This document shows positions 22,356 through 29,656 of a DNA stretch of 37,875 nucleotides, one piece after another. The stretch is taken from the NCBI GenBank assembly GCA_031294825.1, contig JAUMPM010000009.1:1-37875 (forward strand), in the 5' to 3' direction. Source of the DNA: Collinsella sp. GTDB taxonomy: Bacteria; Actinomycetota; Coriobacteriia; Coriobacteriales; Coriobacteriaceae. Position 1 is the first letter of the stretch. Each line of letters begins with the position of its first letter. The position numbers were made by a program, and so were the translations under genes. A model generated the notes under the pieces. The model was not told where the DNA came from and did no database searches. It was given only the letters and a program-made list of their open reading frames with translations.

Positions 22356-23435
22356 ATGGCAAACAAGCTCTCCGTCGCATTTATCGGCACCGGAATCATG
22401 GGTGCCCCCATCGCCGGCCACATCCTGGACGCCGGCTACCCCGTCACGGTCAACAACCGCACCAAGTCCAAGGCCGCCGCGCTTATCGAGCGCGGTGCCG
22501 CCTGGGCCGATACGCCGGCCGATGCCGCGGCGAACGCCGACGTCGTCTTTACCATGGTGGGCTATCCCTCTGAGGTTGAGGAGCTCTACCTGGCGGGCGA
22601 CGGCCTGCTCGCGTGCACCAAGCCGGGCGCGGTCTTGATCGACCTCACCACGAGCTCGCCCGAGCTCGCCCGTGACATTGCCGAGGCCGCCCAGGTTTCT
22701 GGTCGCATGGCGTTTGACTGCCCCGTCACCGGCGGCGAGTCGGGCGCTATCGCCGGTACGCTCACGGCTATCGTGGGCGCTACCGAGAACGACATCGCGC
22801 CGGTCCGCGACATCCTTGCCACCTTTGCGGCCAACATCTGCTGCTTCGACGGCGCCGGCAAGGGCCAGGCTGCCAAGCTCGCCAACCAGGTGTCGCTGGG
22901 CGCCTGCATGGTCGGCATGGCAGACGCCATGGCATTTGCCGAGTTGAGCGGCCTTGACCTGGAGAAGACCCGCCAGATGATCCTGGGCGGCACCGGCAAG
23001 TCCGGCGCCATGGAGAGCCTGGCTCCCAAGGCGCTCGACGGCGACTACAAGCCCGGCTTTATGGTCGAGCACTTTATCAAGGACCTGCGCTTGGCGCTCG
23101 CCTATGCCGACGACCGCGAGCTTGCGCTGCCCGGTGCCGACGTGGCCTTTACGCTCTACGACATGCTCGACGCCATCGGTGGTGCCAAGCTGGGTACCCA
23201 GGCCGTCACGGTCCTCTATAAGGAGGAGGCCGACGCCATCGCCGCCGGTCTGGACTGGTCGCAGTATCGTCCCGAGGAGCATGGCGCTCACGAGGAAGGC
23301 TGCGGTTGCGGCGAGCATGGCGACGATCACGAGTGCGGTTGTGGCCACCACCACGACGAGGGCCACGAGTGCTGCGGCGGCCACGGCCATGATGACGGCC
23401 ACGAGTGCTGCTGCGGCCACCATCACGGGGAGTAG
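22356..23435 (+). CDS. 3-hydroxyisobutyrate dehydrogenase-like enzyme with His/Cys tail
   Basis: A 359-residue beta-hydroxyacid dehydrogenase. The Rossmann motif FIGTGIMG (GxGxxG at 11-16), the substrate signature DCPVTGGESGAIAGTL and the catalytic Lys174 in GKGQAAKLANQ are intact. Family proteins end near residue 300. This one adds residues 309-359, containing 14 His and 9 Cys in repeats such as HECGCGHHHDEGHECC, a likely metal-binding or storage tail. The tail is in frame with typical codons and ends 5 bp before the next start, so it is not readthrough. Substrate is not determined. It heads a four-gene operon ending in isocitrate dehydrogenase. Confidence 0.88.
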   Translation: MANKLSVAFIGTGIMGAPIAGHILDAGYPVTVNNRTKSKAAALIERGAAWADTPADAAANADVVFTMVGYPSEVEELYLAGDGLLACTKPGAVLIDLTTSSPELARDIAEAAQVSGRMAFDCPVTGGESGAIAGTLTAIVGATENDIAPVRDILATFAANICCFDGAGKGQAAKLANQVSLGACMVGMADAMAFAELSGLDLEKTRQMILGGTGKSGAMESLAPKALDGDYKPGFMVEHFIKDLRLALAYADDRELALPGADVAFTLYDMLDAIGGAKLGTQAVTVLYKEEADAIAAGLDWSQYRPEEHGAHEEGCGCGEHGDDHECGCGHHHDEGHECCGGHGHDDGHECCCGHHHGE

Positions 23436-23440
23436 CGCCC

Positions 23441-23869
23441 ATGAGCTGGACGTTCGTGGTGCTTGCGCTGGTGCTCTTTCTCTTTGCGATCTACATTGGC
23501 TTTTTGTGCGGCCAGTGGGCGTGCGAAAAGAGTGTCATCACCAAGCGCGACTACTGGATTGCCAACTTTGCGGGAGCGGCGGCAGTCGTCCTGCTGACCT
23601 GGGTGTTCTCACTGTTCCCGCTGGTGCAGTTTGCGCCGATCGGCTGGCTCGGCGGCTTTATCGCCGGCCTTAAGATGAGCTTTGGCGAGTCCGTTGGTCC
23701 ATGGCGCAAGCACGACGAGGTCTTTAACGTCAACAAAGCACACCGGGCCGCCGCCGACGCGGGCGACGCCGAGGAGCGTCGCCGTGCGCGTCACAATGGT
23801 GCGGCCGACCGACAGCTCATCTCGGTCACCGATGACAGCAAGGGTGCTGGCAAGCACGCTAAGAAATAG
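23441..23869 (+). CDS. Small membrane protein of unknown function
   Basis: A 142-residue protein with hydrophobic segments at about 4-24 and 44-64 and a possible third at 66-80. A charged cytoplasmic C terminus ends in Lys residues. The ATG follows GGGGAG that overlaps the end of the dehydrogenase gene. I recognise no family. Tight spacing on both sides supports membership of the dehydrogenase-icd operon. Confidence 0.78.
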   Translation: MSWTFVVLALVLFLFAIYIGFLCGQWACEKSVITKRDYWIANFAGAAAVVLLTWVFSLFPLVQFAPIGWLGGFIAGLKMSFGESVGPWRKHDEVFNVNKAHRAAADAGDAEERRRARHNGAADRQLISVTDDSKGAGKHAKK

Positions 23870-23884
23870 TAAAAAGAGGTAACT

Positions 23885-24583
23885 ATGGCAGAAAACAAAG
23901 ACGAACAGCTCACCGATGAGGAGCTGGCACAGCTTCAGCTGGCAGAGGAGAACGAGAACGCCGTCGACCGTCTGGTCAAGGAGCTCGGCTGCCCCACGCG
24001 CCGCATCCGTCAGTTTGCCGCCCGCGTGCTGCACCTGCTGGCCGAGCGCGATCCGCAGCTCGTCGTGCCCTGCGTACCCGCGCTGATCGAGGCACTTGAC
24101 CGCTCCGAGGCTCAGACCCGCTGGGAGGCCCTCGATGCCCTTGCGGCGCTCGCCACCACCTGCCCCGAGCAGCTGGGCGATGCCTTTGAGGGCGCCGAGG
24201 CCGCGCTGTTCGACGAGATTTCCTCCACGCTGCGCTATGCCGCCTTCCGCCTGCTGTGCGTGTGGGGTGCCACGAGCGTCGAGCGTTCGCGCGAGGCTTG
24301 GCCCATCCTGGACGAGGCCATCCAGTGCTACCACGGCGACCTTGAGTATCGCGACATGCTCGGTTGCCTGTACGAGTTTGGCCAGGGCGAGATTGACGCC
24401 GAGGTCGCCGAGAAGCTTGCGCTGCGCCTTAAGTTCGATGCCGAGAACGGTAAGGGCAGCTATCTCAAGGCCCGTTCGAGCGAGATTTGCGAAATGCTTG
24501 TTAAACGTTTTGGCCTGGATCTCTCCAAAAAGAAGAAGCGTGCTAGCGTTAAAAAATCTGACGACGCCGAAGACGAGGAGTAA
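23885..24583 (+). CDS. HEAT-like helical-repeat protein
   Basis: A 232-residue soluble protein, mostly paired amphipathic helices in HEAT-like units (RRIRQFAARVLHLLAERDPQ, WEALDALAALATTCPEQL, LRYAAFRLLCVWG). An acidic N terminus and a Lys-rich then acidic C terminus flank them. Such repeats usually mediate protein-protein contacts; the partner is unknown. It starts 15 bp after the membrane protein and ends 6 bp before icd. Confidence 0.78.
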   Translation: MAENKDEQLTDEELAQLQLAEENENAVDRLVKELGCPTRRIRQFAARVLHLLAERDPQLVVPCVPALIEALDRSEAQTRWEALDALAALATTCPEQLGDAFEGAEAALFDEISSTLRYAAFRLLCVWGATSVERSREAWPILDEAIQCYHGDLEYRDMLGCLYEFGQGEIDAEVAEKLALRLKFDAENGKGSYLKARSSEICEMLVKRFGLDLSKKKKRASVKKSDDAEDEE

Positions 24584-24589
24584 CAGATT

Positions 24590-25675
24590 ATGGCGCACGA
24601 TGTAGTCCTGATCCCCGGTGACGGTATCGGTCCCGAGATTACGCAGGCCATGCGCCGCGTGGTCGAGGCCACCGGTGTCCAGATCAACTGGAACGTCCAG
24701 GAGGCTGGTGCTGGCGTCATGGACGAGTTTGGCACGCCGCTGCCCCAACATGTGCTCGATGCGGTCGCCGAGACCAAGGTTGCCATTAAGGGCCCCATCA
24801 CCACGCCGGTCGGCACGGGTTTCCGCAGCGTCAACGTGGCCCTGCGCAAGCACTTCGACCTGTATGCCTGCGTGCGCCCCTGCCTGTCGCAGCCGGGCGA
24901 CGGCTCGCGCTTCCGCGACGTCGACCTGGTCATCGTGCGCGAGAACACCGAGGACCTCTACGCCGGGATCGAGTTCGATGAGGGCGCTGCCGAGGTCGAG
25001 GAGCTCTCGCAGCTCGTCGAGCGCTCGGGCCAGAAGACCTTCGCTGCGGATTCCGCCATCTCAATTAAGCCGATTTCCATCGCCAAGAGCCGCCGCATTG
25101 TGGAGTACGCCTTTGAGTACGCCCGCCGCTGCGGCCGCAAAAAGGTGACGGCCGTGCACAAGGCCAACATCATGAAGGCGACCGACGGCCTGTTCCTGCG
25201 CGTGGCGCGCGAGGTGGCTGCCAACTATCCCGATATCGAGTTCAACGACAAGATCGTCGACGCCACCTGCATGGGTCTGGTCCAGAACCCCAACGACTTC
25301 GATGTCCTGGTGCTGCCCAACCTGTACGGCGACATCGTGAGCGACCTGTGCGCCGGCCTAGTGGGTGGTCTGGGTATGGCCCCTGGCTCCAACATCGGTG
25401 CCGACTGCGCCATCTTCGAGGCGACGCACGGCTCCGCGCCCGATATCGCTGGCCAGGATATCGCCAACCCCACGGCCGAGATCCTCTCTGCTGCGATGAT
25501 GCTCGATCACCTGGGCGAGAACGACGCGGCCAATCGCATTCGCGCCGCCGTCTCTGCCACGCTCGACGAGGGCGAGCAGGTTACCGGTGACGTGCGTCGT
25601 GCCCAGACCGGCTCCGTTGAGGGCGCGGTGGGCACGCAGGCCTTCGCCGATGCCGTTATCGCGCACCTGGCCTAA
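24590..25675 (+). CDS. Isocitrate dehydrogenase, NAD type
   Basis: A 361-residue member of the isocitrate/isopropylmalate dehydrogenase family. It converts isocitrate to 2-oxoglutarate and CO2. Key motifs are IPGDGIGPEI, FRSVNVALRKHFDLYACVRP (isocitrate-type Ser/Asn/Arg loop), RENTEDLYAGIE, the metal-ligand region NLYGDIVSDLCAGLVGG and HGSAPDIAGQDIANP. The short length and lack of the NADP-specific Lys/Tyr pair favour NAD. Isopropylmalate or homoisocitrate activity is less likely given the S-N-R motif. It is the last gene of the operon. No aconitase or citrate synthase is nearby. Confidence 0.9.
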   Translation: MAHDVVLIPGDGIGPEITQAMRRVVEATGVQINWNVQEAGAGVMDEFGTPLPQHVLDAVAETKVAIKGPITTPVGTGFRSVNVALRKHFDLYACVRPCLSQPGDGSRFRDVDLVIVRENTEDLYAGIEFDEGAAEVEELSQLVERSGQKTFAADSAISIKPISIAKSRRIVEYAFEYARRCGRKKVTAVHKANIMKATDGLFLRVAREVAANYPDIEFNDKIVDATCMGLVQNPNDFDVLVLPNLYGDIVSDLCAGLVGGLGMAPGSNIGADCAIFEATHGSAPDIAGQDIANPTAEILSAAMMLDHLGENDAANRIRAAVSATLDEGEQVTGDVRRAQTGSVEGAVGTQAFADAVIAHLA

Positions 25676-25734
25676 GGTATGCACGCTGCAAACGCCTAAA
25701 TAGTACTTAAGTGTTTGCGTATAACCTAAGAATC

Positions 25735-25767
25735 AATACGCCCGGCGCTCTGTCGGGCGTATTCTAT
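25735..25767 (+). terminator. Probable terminator of the icd operon
   Basis: AATACGCCCG (25735-25744) and CGGGCGTATT (25754-25763) form a 10-bp stem, followed by only a weak CTATT tract. A second stem, GCAAAC/GTTTGC, lies upstream at about 25687-25719. Confidence 0.6.
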
Positions 25768-25801
25768 TGAGGACTATGTTTCCTAACAAGGAGTAACCGA
25801 T

Positions 25802-26887
25802 ATGGATCTGATTCAAAAGAAGGACGAGAAGGACGAGATCGACGGCATCCAGATTATCGAGCGCGGCGAAGGCCCCGACGGTGATGAGGAGGAGAAGATC
25901 GATCTGGTCGCCGGTACGTCTGCCGAGCACATTGCTGCCGGTACGACGGCCGAGGAGGAGGACGCTCGCCTGGAGGCAAAGATCGCCGCGGACGCCGCCG
26001 ACGAGAACCTCATGCCCGAGGAGCAGGACGAGGACGACGACTCCGACGCGGACGACCATGCATCCAAGCACAAGAAGACGATGATTGTCGCCTTTGTGGT
26101 CGCTATCGTGATTGCTGCCGTGATTGGCTTCTTTATCGGCAACGGTGGTTTTGGCGGCAAGGGCGTCGGCTCGGCGACCCTCACCGAGGACCAGCTCGAT
26201 TCGACCGTGGCAAGCTACAGCTACAACGGCAAGAAGAGCGACATCACCGCGCGCGAGGCCATTGAGAGCCAGTACAGCCTCGACACCGTCAAGGATGGCG
26301 ATGGCAACTACACCGCTCCCTCTGCCGACGTCATCCTGTCCTACGTGCGCAACAAGATTCTGCTCGATGCTGCCGAGGACGAGGGCATTACCGTTTCTTC
26401 CAAGGAAATGAAGAAGTACGCCGAGGATTCCATCGGCACCTCCGACTACAAGACCATGGCCACGCAGTACGGCGTGTCCAAGGACCAGGCCAAGCAGATC
26501 GTCCGCCAGTCCGCGACGCTGCAGAAGCTCTACAAGAAGAAGGTCGGCGACAGCTCCGCAAGCATGCCGACCGCTCCGACCGAGCCTGCTGACGGCAACG
26601 AGGAGACCGCGAGCAAGGACTACGCCGACTACATCATCAACCTTGCCGGCGACGAGTGGGATAGCGAAAAGGGTACCTGGAAGGACGCCGATAGCACCTA
26701 CGCTAAGGCCTTCGCTGACGATGCCTTTACGGCCGATAGCGCTACCTACAAGCAGGCCATGACCGCCTATTACACCGCCTACCAGCAGTACTCTTCGCAG
26801 GCTTCGAGCGCCAGCTCCAAGTGGACCGAGTATGCTAACGGCCTCTACGCCAAGGCCAACATCAGCATCTACGGCCTGTTTGCGTAA
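25802..26887 (+). CDS. Membrane-anchored SurA-N-like chaperone candidate
   Basis: A 361-residue type II membrane protein. A very acidic cytoplasmic segment (1-90) precedes a single transmembrane helix (93-113) and an extracytoplasmic region. Residues about 140-250 (ITAREAIESQYS, VRNKILLDAAEDEGITVSSKEMKKYAED, QAKQIVRQSATLQKLYKKKVG) resemble the N-terminal helical chaperone domain of SurA/PrsA-type foldases. No parvulin PPIase domain follows; the rest is Ala/Ser/Tyr-rich helix. Homology is judged by eye only. Monocistronic with a strong terminator. Confidence 0.75.
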   Translation: MDLIQKKDEKDEIDGIQIIERGEGPDGDEEEKIDLVAGTSAEHIAAGTTAEEEDARLEAKIAADAADENLMPEEQDEDDDSDADDHASKHKKTMIVAFVVAIVIAAVIGFFIGNGGFGGKGVGSATLTEDQLDSTVASYSYNGKKSDITAREAIESQYSLDTVKDGDGNYTAPSADVILSYVRNKILLDAAEDEGITVSSKEMKKYAEDSIGTSDYKTMATQYGVSKDQAKQIVRQSATLQKLYKKKVGDSSASMPTAPTEPADGNEETASKDYADYIINLAGDEWDSEKGTWKDADSTYAKAFADDAFTADSATYKQAMTAYYTAYQQYSSQASSASSKWTEYANGLYAKANISIYGLFA

Positions 26888-26930
26888 GGTTTGCCTGCAC
26901 TACTGCGCGCTAACCGATCTACCTGATTGA

Positions 26931-26968
26931 GCCCGCTAGAACGGACAACGTTCTAGCGGGCTTTTTTT
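26931..26968 (+). terminator. Strong terminator of the SurA-like gene
   Basis: GCCCGCTAGAACG pairs perfectly with CGTTCTAGCGGGC over a GACAA loop, followed by TTTTTTT. Confidence 0.95.
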
Positions 26969-27366
26969 GTTACCGAAACCACTGGGGTGGGCCTCGCGCC
27001 CGCACAAGCGCTCCATCGCGTTTCCCTAATTCATATGGGAAAACAGCTGCAAACGATTGCAATTCTCCGGTGAACGGTCGAAAACTACCGTTCACCGATA
27101 ATCTCAAAACTGGGTTCTAACTGGTATTAAGTCAAAAAGACCAATTCACAAATCTTCACAATGACCTGCAATTTTTCTTTACGCTATTTTTAGCCGCCCT
27201 GCGTTGTTTAGGCACAGGAAAAGTCCCGAACTTTTGCCAAAGCGTTTCGAAACGGTTTCAAAACCGCAGGTAGAAGTGTTAACGAGCGGTAAACGGTCGA
27301 TTTATCACCGTGAGCGGTGCAAAAACGTTTTACCGTATGAATCAACGAAAGCGACCTCTTCTGGGG

Positions 27367-27375
27367 TGATATAGT
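27367..27375 (+). promoter_or_regulatory. Extended -10 promoter of the PTS operon
   Basis: TGATATAGT fits an extended -10 (TGnTATAAT). No -35 is apparent. Transcription would start near 27382, just before the operator at 27392. Confidence 0.5.
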
Positions 27376-27391
27376 GACAACAACACGTCAC

Positions 27392-27421
27392 GTGGTTACT
27401 ACCAGTTTAGAAACCACTGGT
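27392..27421 (+). promoter_or_regulatory. GntR/UTRA-type operator of the PTS operon
   Basis: GTGGTTACTACCAG contains GGT-N4-ACC, the spacing of DasR/NagR operators. It is followed by an overlapping ACCAGT/ACTGGT inverted repeat (27401-27406, 27416-27421). The string GGTTACTACC recurs exactly upstream of agaS. The site is just downstream of the predicted start, where a repressor would block elongation or initiation. Confidence 0.65.
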
Positions 27422-27521
27422 CTTCAAAGAACGCTTTCCAAGAAGCTTTAAGGGCGAGCGCCCGCTGGCTTCCGAAAATCATCGGACTCAGATTGTACAC
27501 ACCTTCGGAAGGGAAATTTGA

Positions 27522-27965
27522 ATGGTTGGCTTTATTCTTACCGGTCATGGACAGTTCGCACCCGGCCTTGCAAGCGCTATCGCTATGGTTGCCGGCGACC
27601 AGCCTGCTTTTACCGTCGTTCCTTTTGAGGGCGACCAGGCTGCATCCTACGGTGAGGATCTCCGCGCCGCTATTACCGCCATGCGCGAGGAGTGCGATGG
27701 CGTGCTCGTCTTTACCGACCTGCTTGGTGGCACCCCGTTCAACCAGTCGATGATGATTGCCCAGGATGTCGACAACGTCGAGGTTCTGACTGGCACCAAC
27801 CTTCCCATGGTTATTGAGCTTCTGTTCCTCCGCGGCAATGCCACGCTCGCCGAGCTTGGCGAGCAGGCAGTGACCGTTGGCCAGACGGGCATCACCGCCC
27901 AGACGGTCGCTTCTGTTGCTGGTGCCGAGGAAGAGGATATCTTCGGCGACGAGGACGGCATCTAA
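27522..27965 (+). CDS. PTS mannose-family IIA component
   Basis: A 147-residue cytoplasmic EIIA of the mannose family, which takes phosphate from HPr and passes it to IIB. His9 in FILTGHGQFAPG is the phosphorylation site, and DLLGGTPFNQS is the second family motif. The ATG follows GGAAGGG. An acidic C terminus replaces the fused IIB of ManX-type proteins, so IIA is separate here. It leads the PTS operon and overlaps yajC by one base (TAATG). Confidence 0.94.
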   Translation: MVGFILTGHGQFAPGLASAIAMVAGDQPAFTVVPFEGDQAASYGEDLRAAITAMREECDGVLVFTDLLGGTPFNQSMMIAQDVDNVEVLTGTNLPMVIELLFLRGNATLAELGEQAVTVGQTGITAQTVASVAGAEEEDIFGDEDGI

Positions 27966-28246
27966 TGGCCGATTTCGGAGCCAGCGTCTTGAGCTCCTCG
28001 GTCGCCCTTTTAGGCCTGCTTGTCATCATGGGCTTGATTTACACCATCTGGTCGCAAATCAACATGAAGAAGAAGCAGAGGTACTTCAAGGAGCTGCACA
28101 CTGAGCTCAAGCCGGGTCAGGAGGTTCTTTTCGCCGGCGGTATCTACGGAACCGTAAAAGGCATCGAAGGCGAAAAGGTCCAGATCAAAGTCCGATCCGG
28201 AGCCGTCGTAGACGTTTCGCGTTACGCGATTCAGGAGATCAAGTAA
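27965..28246 (+). CDS. yajC: YajC-family protein inside the PTS operon
   Basis: A 93-residue YajC-like membrane protein with one helix (about 14-32) and a small cytoplasmic beta domain (LKPGQEVLFAGGIYGTVKGIEGEKVQIKV). YajC normally associates with SecDF and YidC. Here it overlaps the IIA gene by one base and precedes IIB, so it is part of the PTS transcript. A YajC paralogue also sits in streptococcal hyaluronate-type PTS loci, suggesting a role with the sugar permease. Function is inferred from location. Confidence 0.88.
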   Translation: MADFGASVLSSSVALLGLLVIMGLIYTIWSQINMKKKQRYFKELHTELKPGQEVLFAGGIYGTVKGIEGEKVQIKVRSGAVVDVSRYAIQEIK

Positions 28247-28282
28247 CTGTCGTCAGCAAATAACGAAAGGAAGCTGATCAAC

Positions 28283-28765
28283 ATGGCAGAACCCAACATT
28301 CTTCTTACCCGCATCGATAACCGACTGGTTCATGGTCAGGTTGCCACCCAGTGGAACTCCACTCTGGGCTCCAACCTCATCCTCGTCGCCAACGACGACG
28401 TGGCGACCAACACCATGCGCCAGAACCTCATGAAGATGGCCGCTCCCGCCGGCGTCGCTACGCGTTTCTTCTCCCTGCAGAAGACCATCGACGTCATCGG
28501 CAAGGCGAGCCCGCGCCAGAAGATCTTCATCGTGGCCGAAACACCGGAAGACGTGCTTACGCTCGTCAAGGGCGGTGTGCCTATAAAGAAGGTAAACATC
28601 GGCAACATGCACATGTCGGAAGGAAAGCGCCAAGTCGCCACCTCCGTCGCAGTTAACGACGAGGATGTCGCTGCGTTTAAAGAGCTGCAGGAATTGGGGG
28701 TGGAGTTGGAGATCAGGCGCGTTCCGAGCACGCCTGTTGAGGACACGAGCAAGCTCTTCTCGTAG
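28283..28765 (+). CDS. PTS IIB component, N-acetylgalactosamine type
   Basis: A 160-residue cytoplasmic IIB. His17 in RIDNRLVHGQVATQW is the phosphorylation site. NDDVATNTMRQNLMKMA and VKKVNIGNMHMSEGKRQV-like motifs resemble the AgaB/AgaV branch over mannose ManX. The ATG follows GAAAGGAAG. Specificity for N-acetylgalactosamine or galactosamine is inferred mainly from the linked agaS. Confidence 0.92.
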   Translation: MAEPNILLTRIDNRLVHGQVATQWNSTLGSNLILVANDDVATNTMRQNLMKMAAPAGVATRFFSLQKTIDVIGKASPRQKIFIVAETPEDVLTLVKGGVPIKKVNIGNMHMSEGKRQVATSVAVNDEDVAAFKELQELGVELEIRRVPSTPVEDTSKLFS

Positions 28766-28781
28766 TCTTCGTGATCCACGT

Positions 28782-28832
28782 TGTCAGGAGTGAAACCCTG
28801 ACATTCTGTACGTGAAATCCAAAGTGCGTACA
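28782..28832 (+). other. Two intercistronic hairpins between IIB and IIC
   Basis: TGTCAGG/CCTGACA (28782-28803) and TGTACG/CGTACA (28807-28832) are followed by a very strong AAAGGAGGAG. They could adjust IIC/IID output relative to IIA/IIB by RNA processing or stability. Confidence 0.5.
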
Positions 28833-28855
28833 TACATTTTGAAAGGAGGAGCAAG

Positions 28856-29656
28856 ATGGAATACACGATCTTCCAGGTCGCTCTGGTCTTCATCGTCACG
28901 TTCGTCGCGGCAATCGACCAGTTTAACTTCCTCGAGTCTCTCTATCAGCCCATCGTCACCGGCGCCGTCATCGGTCTTATCCTTGGCGACCTCAACACCG
29001 GTCTTCTCGTGGGTGGTACTTATCAGCTCATGACGATCGGCAACATGCCGATCGGAGGTGCTCAGCCGCCTAACGCCGTCATCGGCGGCATCATGGCAGC
29101 CATTCTCGCTATCGCTACGGGCCTCGAGCCCAACGCGGCAGTCGGCCTTGCCATTCCGTTCGCTCTGCTTGGTCAGCTCGGCGTTACCCTGGTCTTCACG
29201 CTTATGTCGCCGCTCATGTCCTCCGCGGACAACATGGCTCACAACGCTGACACCAAGGGTATCGAGCGTCTGAACTACTTCGCCATGGCTCTGCTCGGCC
29301 TGATCTTCGCTGTCGTCGTCACCCTGTTCTTCATCGCTGGCGCTACCATCGGTCAGACCATCGCTTCCGCCATCCCGACTTGGCTGCAGACCGGTCTCTC
29401 CGCTGCAGGCGGCATGATGCGCTTCGTCGGCTTCGCCGTCCTGCTCAAGGTTATGATGAACCGCGATATGTGGGGCTTCTTCCTCATGGGCTTTGGCCTC
29501 GCGCTCATCACCGTTGCCAACGATTCGCTGGCAACCCCTGCTCTGCTCATCCTCGCTCTCATCGGCTTCGGCATCGCTTTCTGGGACTTCCAGCAGCAGA
29601 CCGAGCTGAAGGGTGCAGCTGTTTCTGACGGAGGTGACTTCGAAGATGGCATCTAA
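28856..29656 (+). CDS. PTS IIC component, mannose family
   Basis: A 266-residue polytopic permease subunit. The signature GGAQPPNAVIGGIMAAI is typical of the AgaC/AgaW branch, and NTGLLVGGTYQLMTIGNMPIG precedes it. It forms the membrane channel with IID. A strong AAAGGAGGAG is upstream. It overlaps the IID start by 11 bases. Confidence 0.94.
   Translation: MEYTIFQVALVFIVTFVAAIDQFNFLESLYQPIVTGAVIGLILGDLNTGLLVGGTYQLMTIGNMPIGGAQPPNAVIGGIMAAILAIATGLEPNAAVGLAIPFALLGQLGVTLVFTLMSPLMSSADNMAHNADTKGIERLNYFAMALLGLIFAVVVTLFFIAGATIGQTIASAIPTWLQTGLSAAGGMMRFVGFAVLLKVMMNRDMWGFFLMGFGLALITVANDSLATPALLILALIGFGIAFWDFQQQTELKGAAVSDGGDFEDGI

Larger units (their letters stand above)
26888..27521 (+). promoter_or_regulatory. 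Long regulatory region upstream of the PTS operon
   Basis: About 550 gene-free, AT-richer bases after the terminator at 26931-26968. It holds several pseudo-palindromes: TGCAAACGATTGCA (27048-27061), an 11-bp inverted repeat CGGTGAACGGT/ACCGTTCACCG (27068-27097), CGTTTCGAAACG (27243-27254) overlapping GAAACGGTTTC, and CACCG/CGGTG (27307-27320). Several have the central CG typical of LacI/CcpA-family sites. The promoter and the GntR-type operator lie at the 3' end. Confidence 0.55.
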
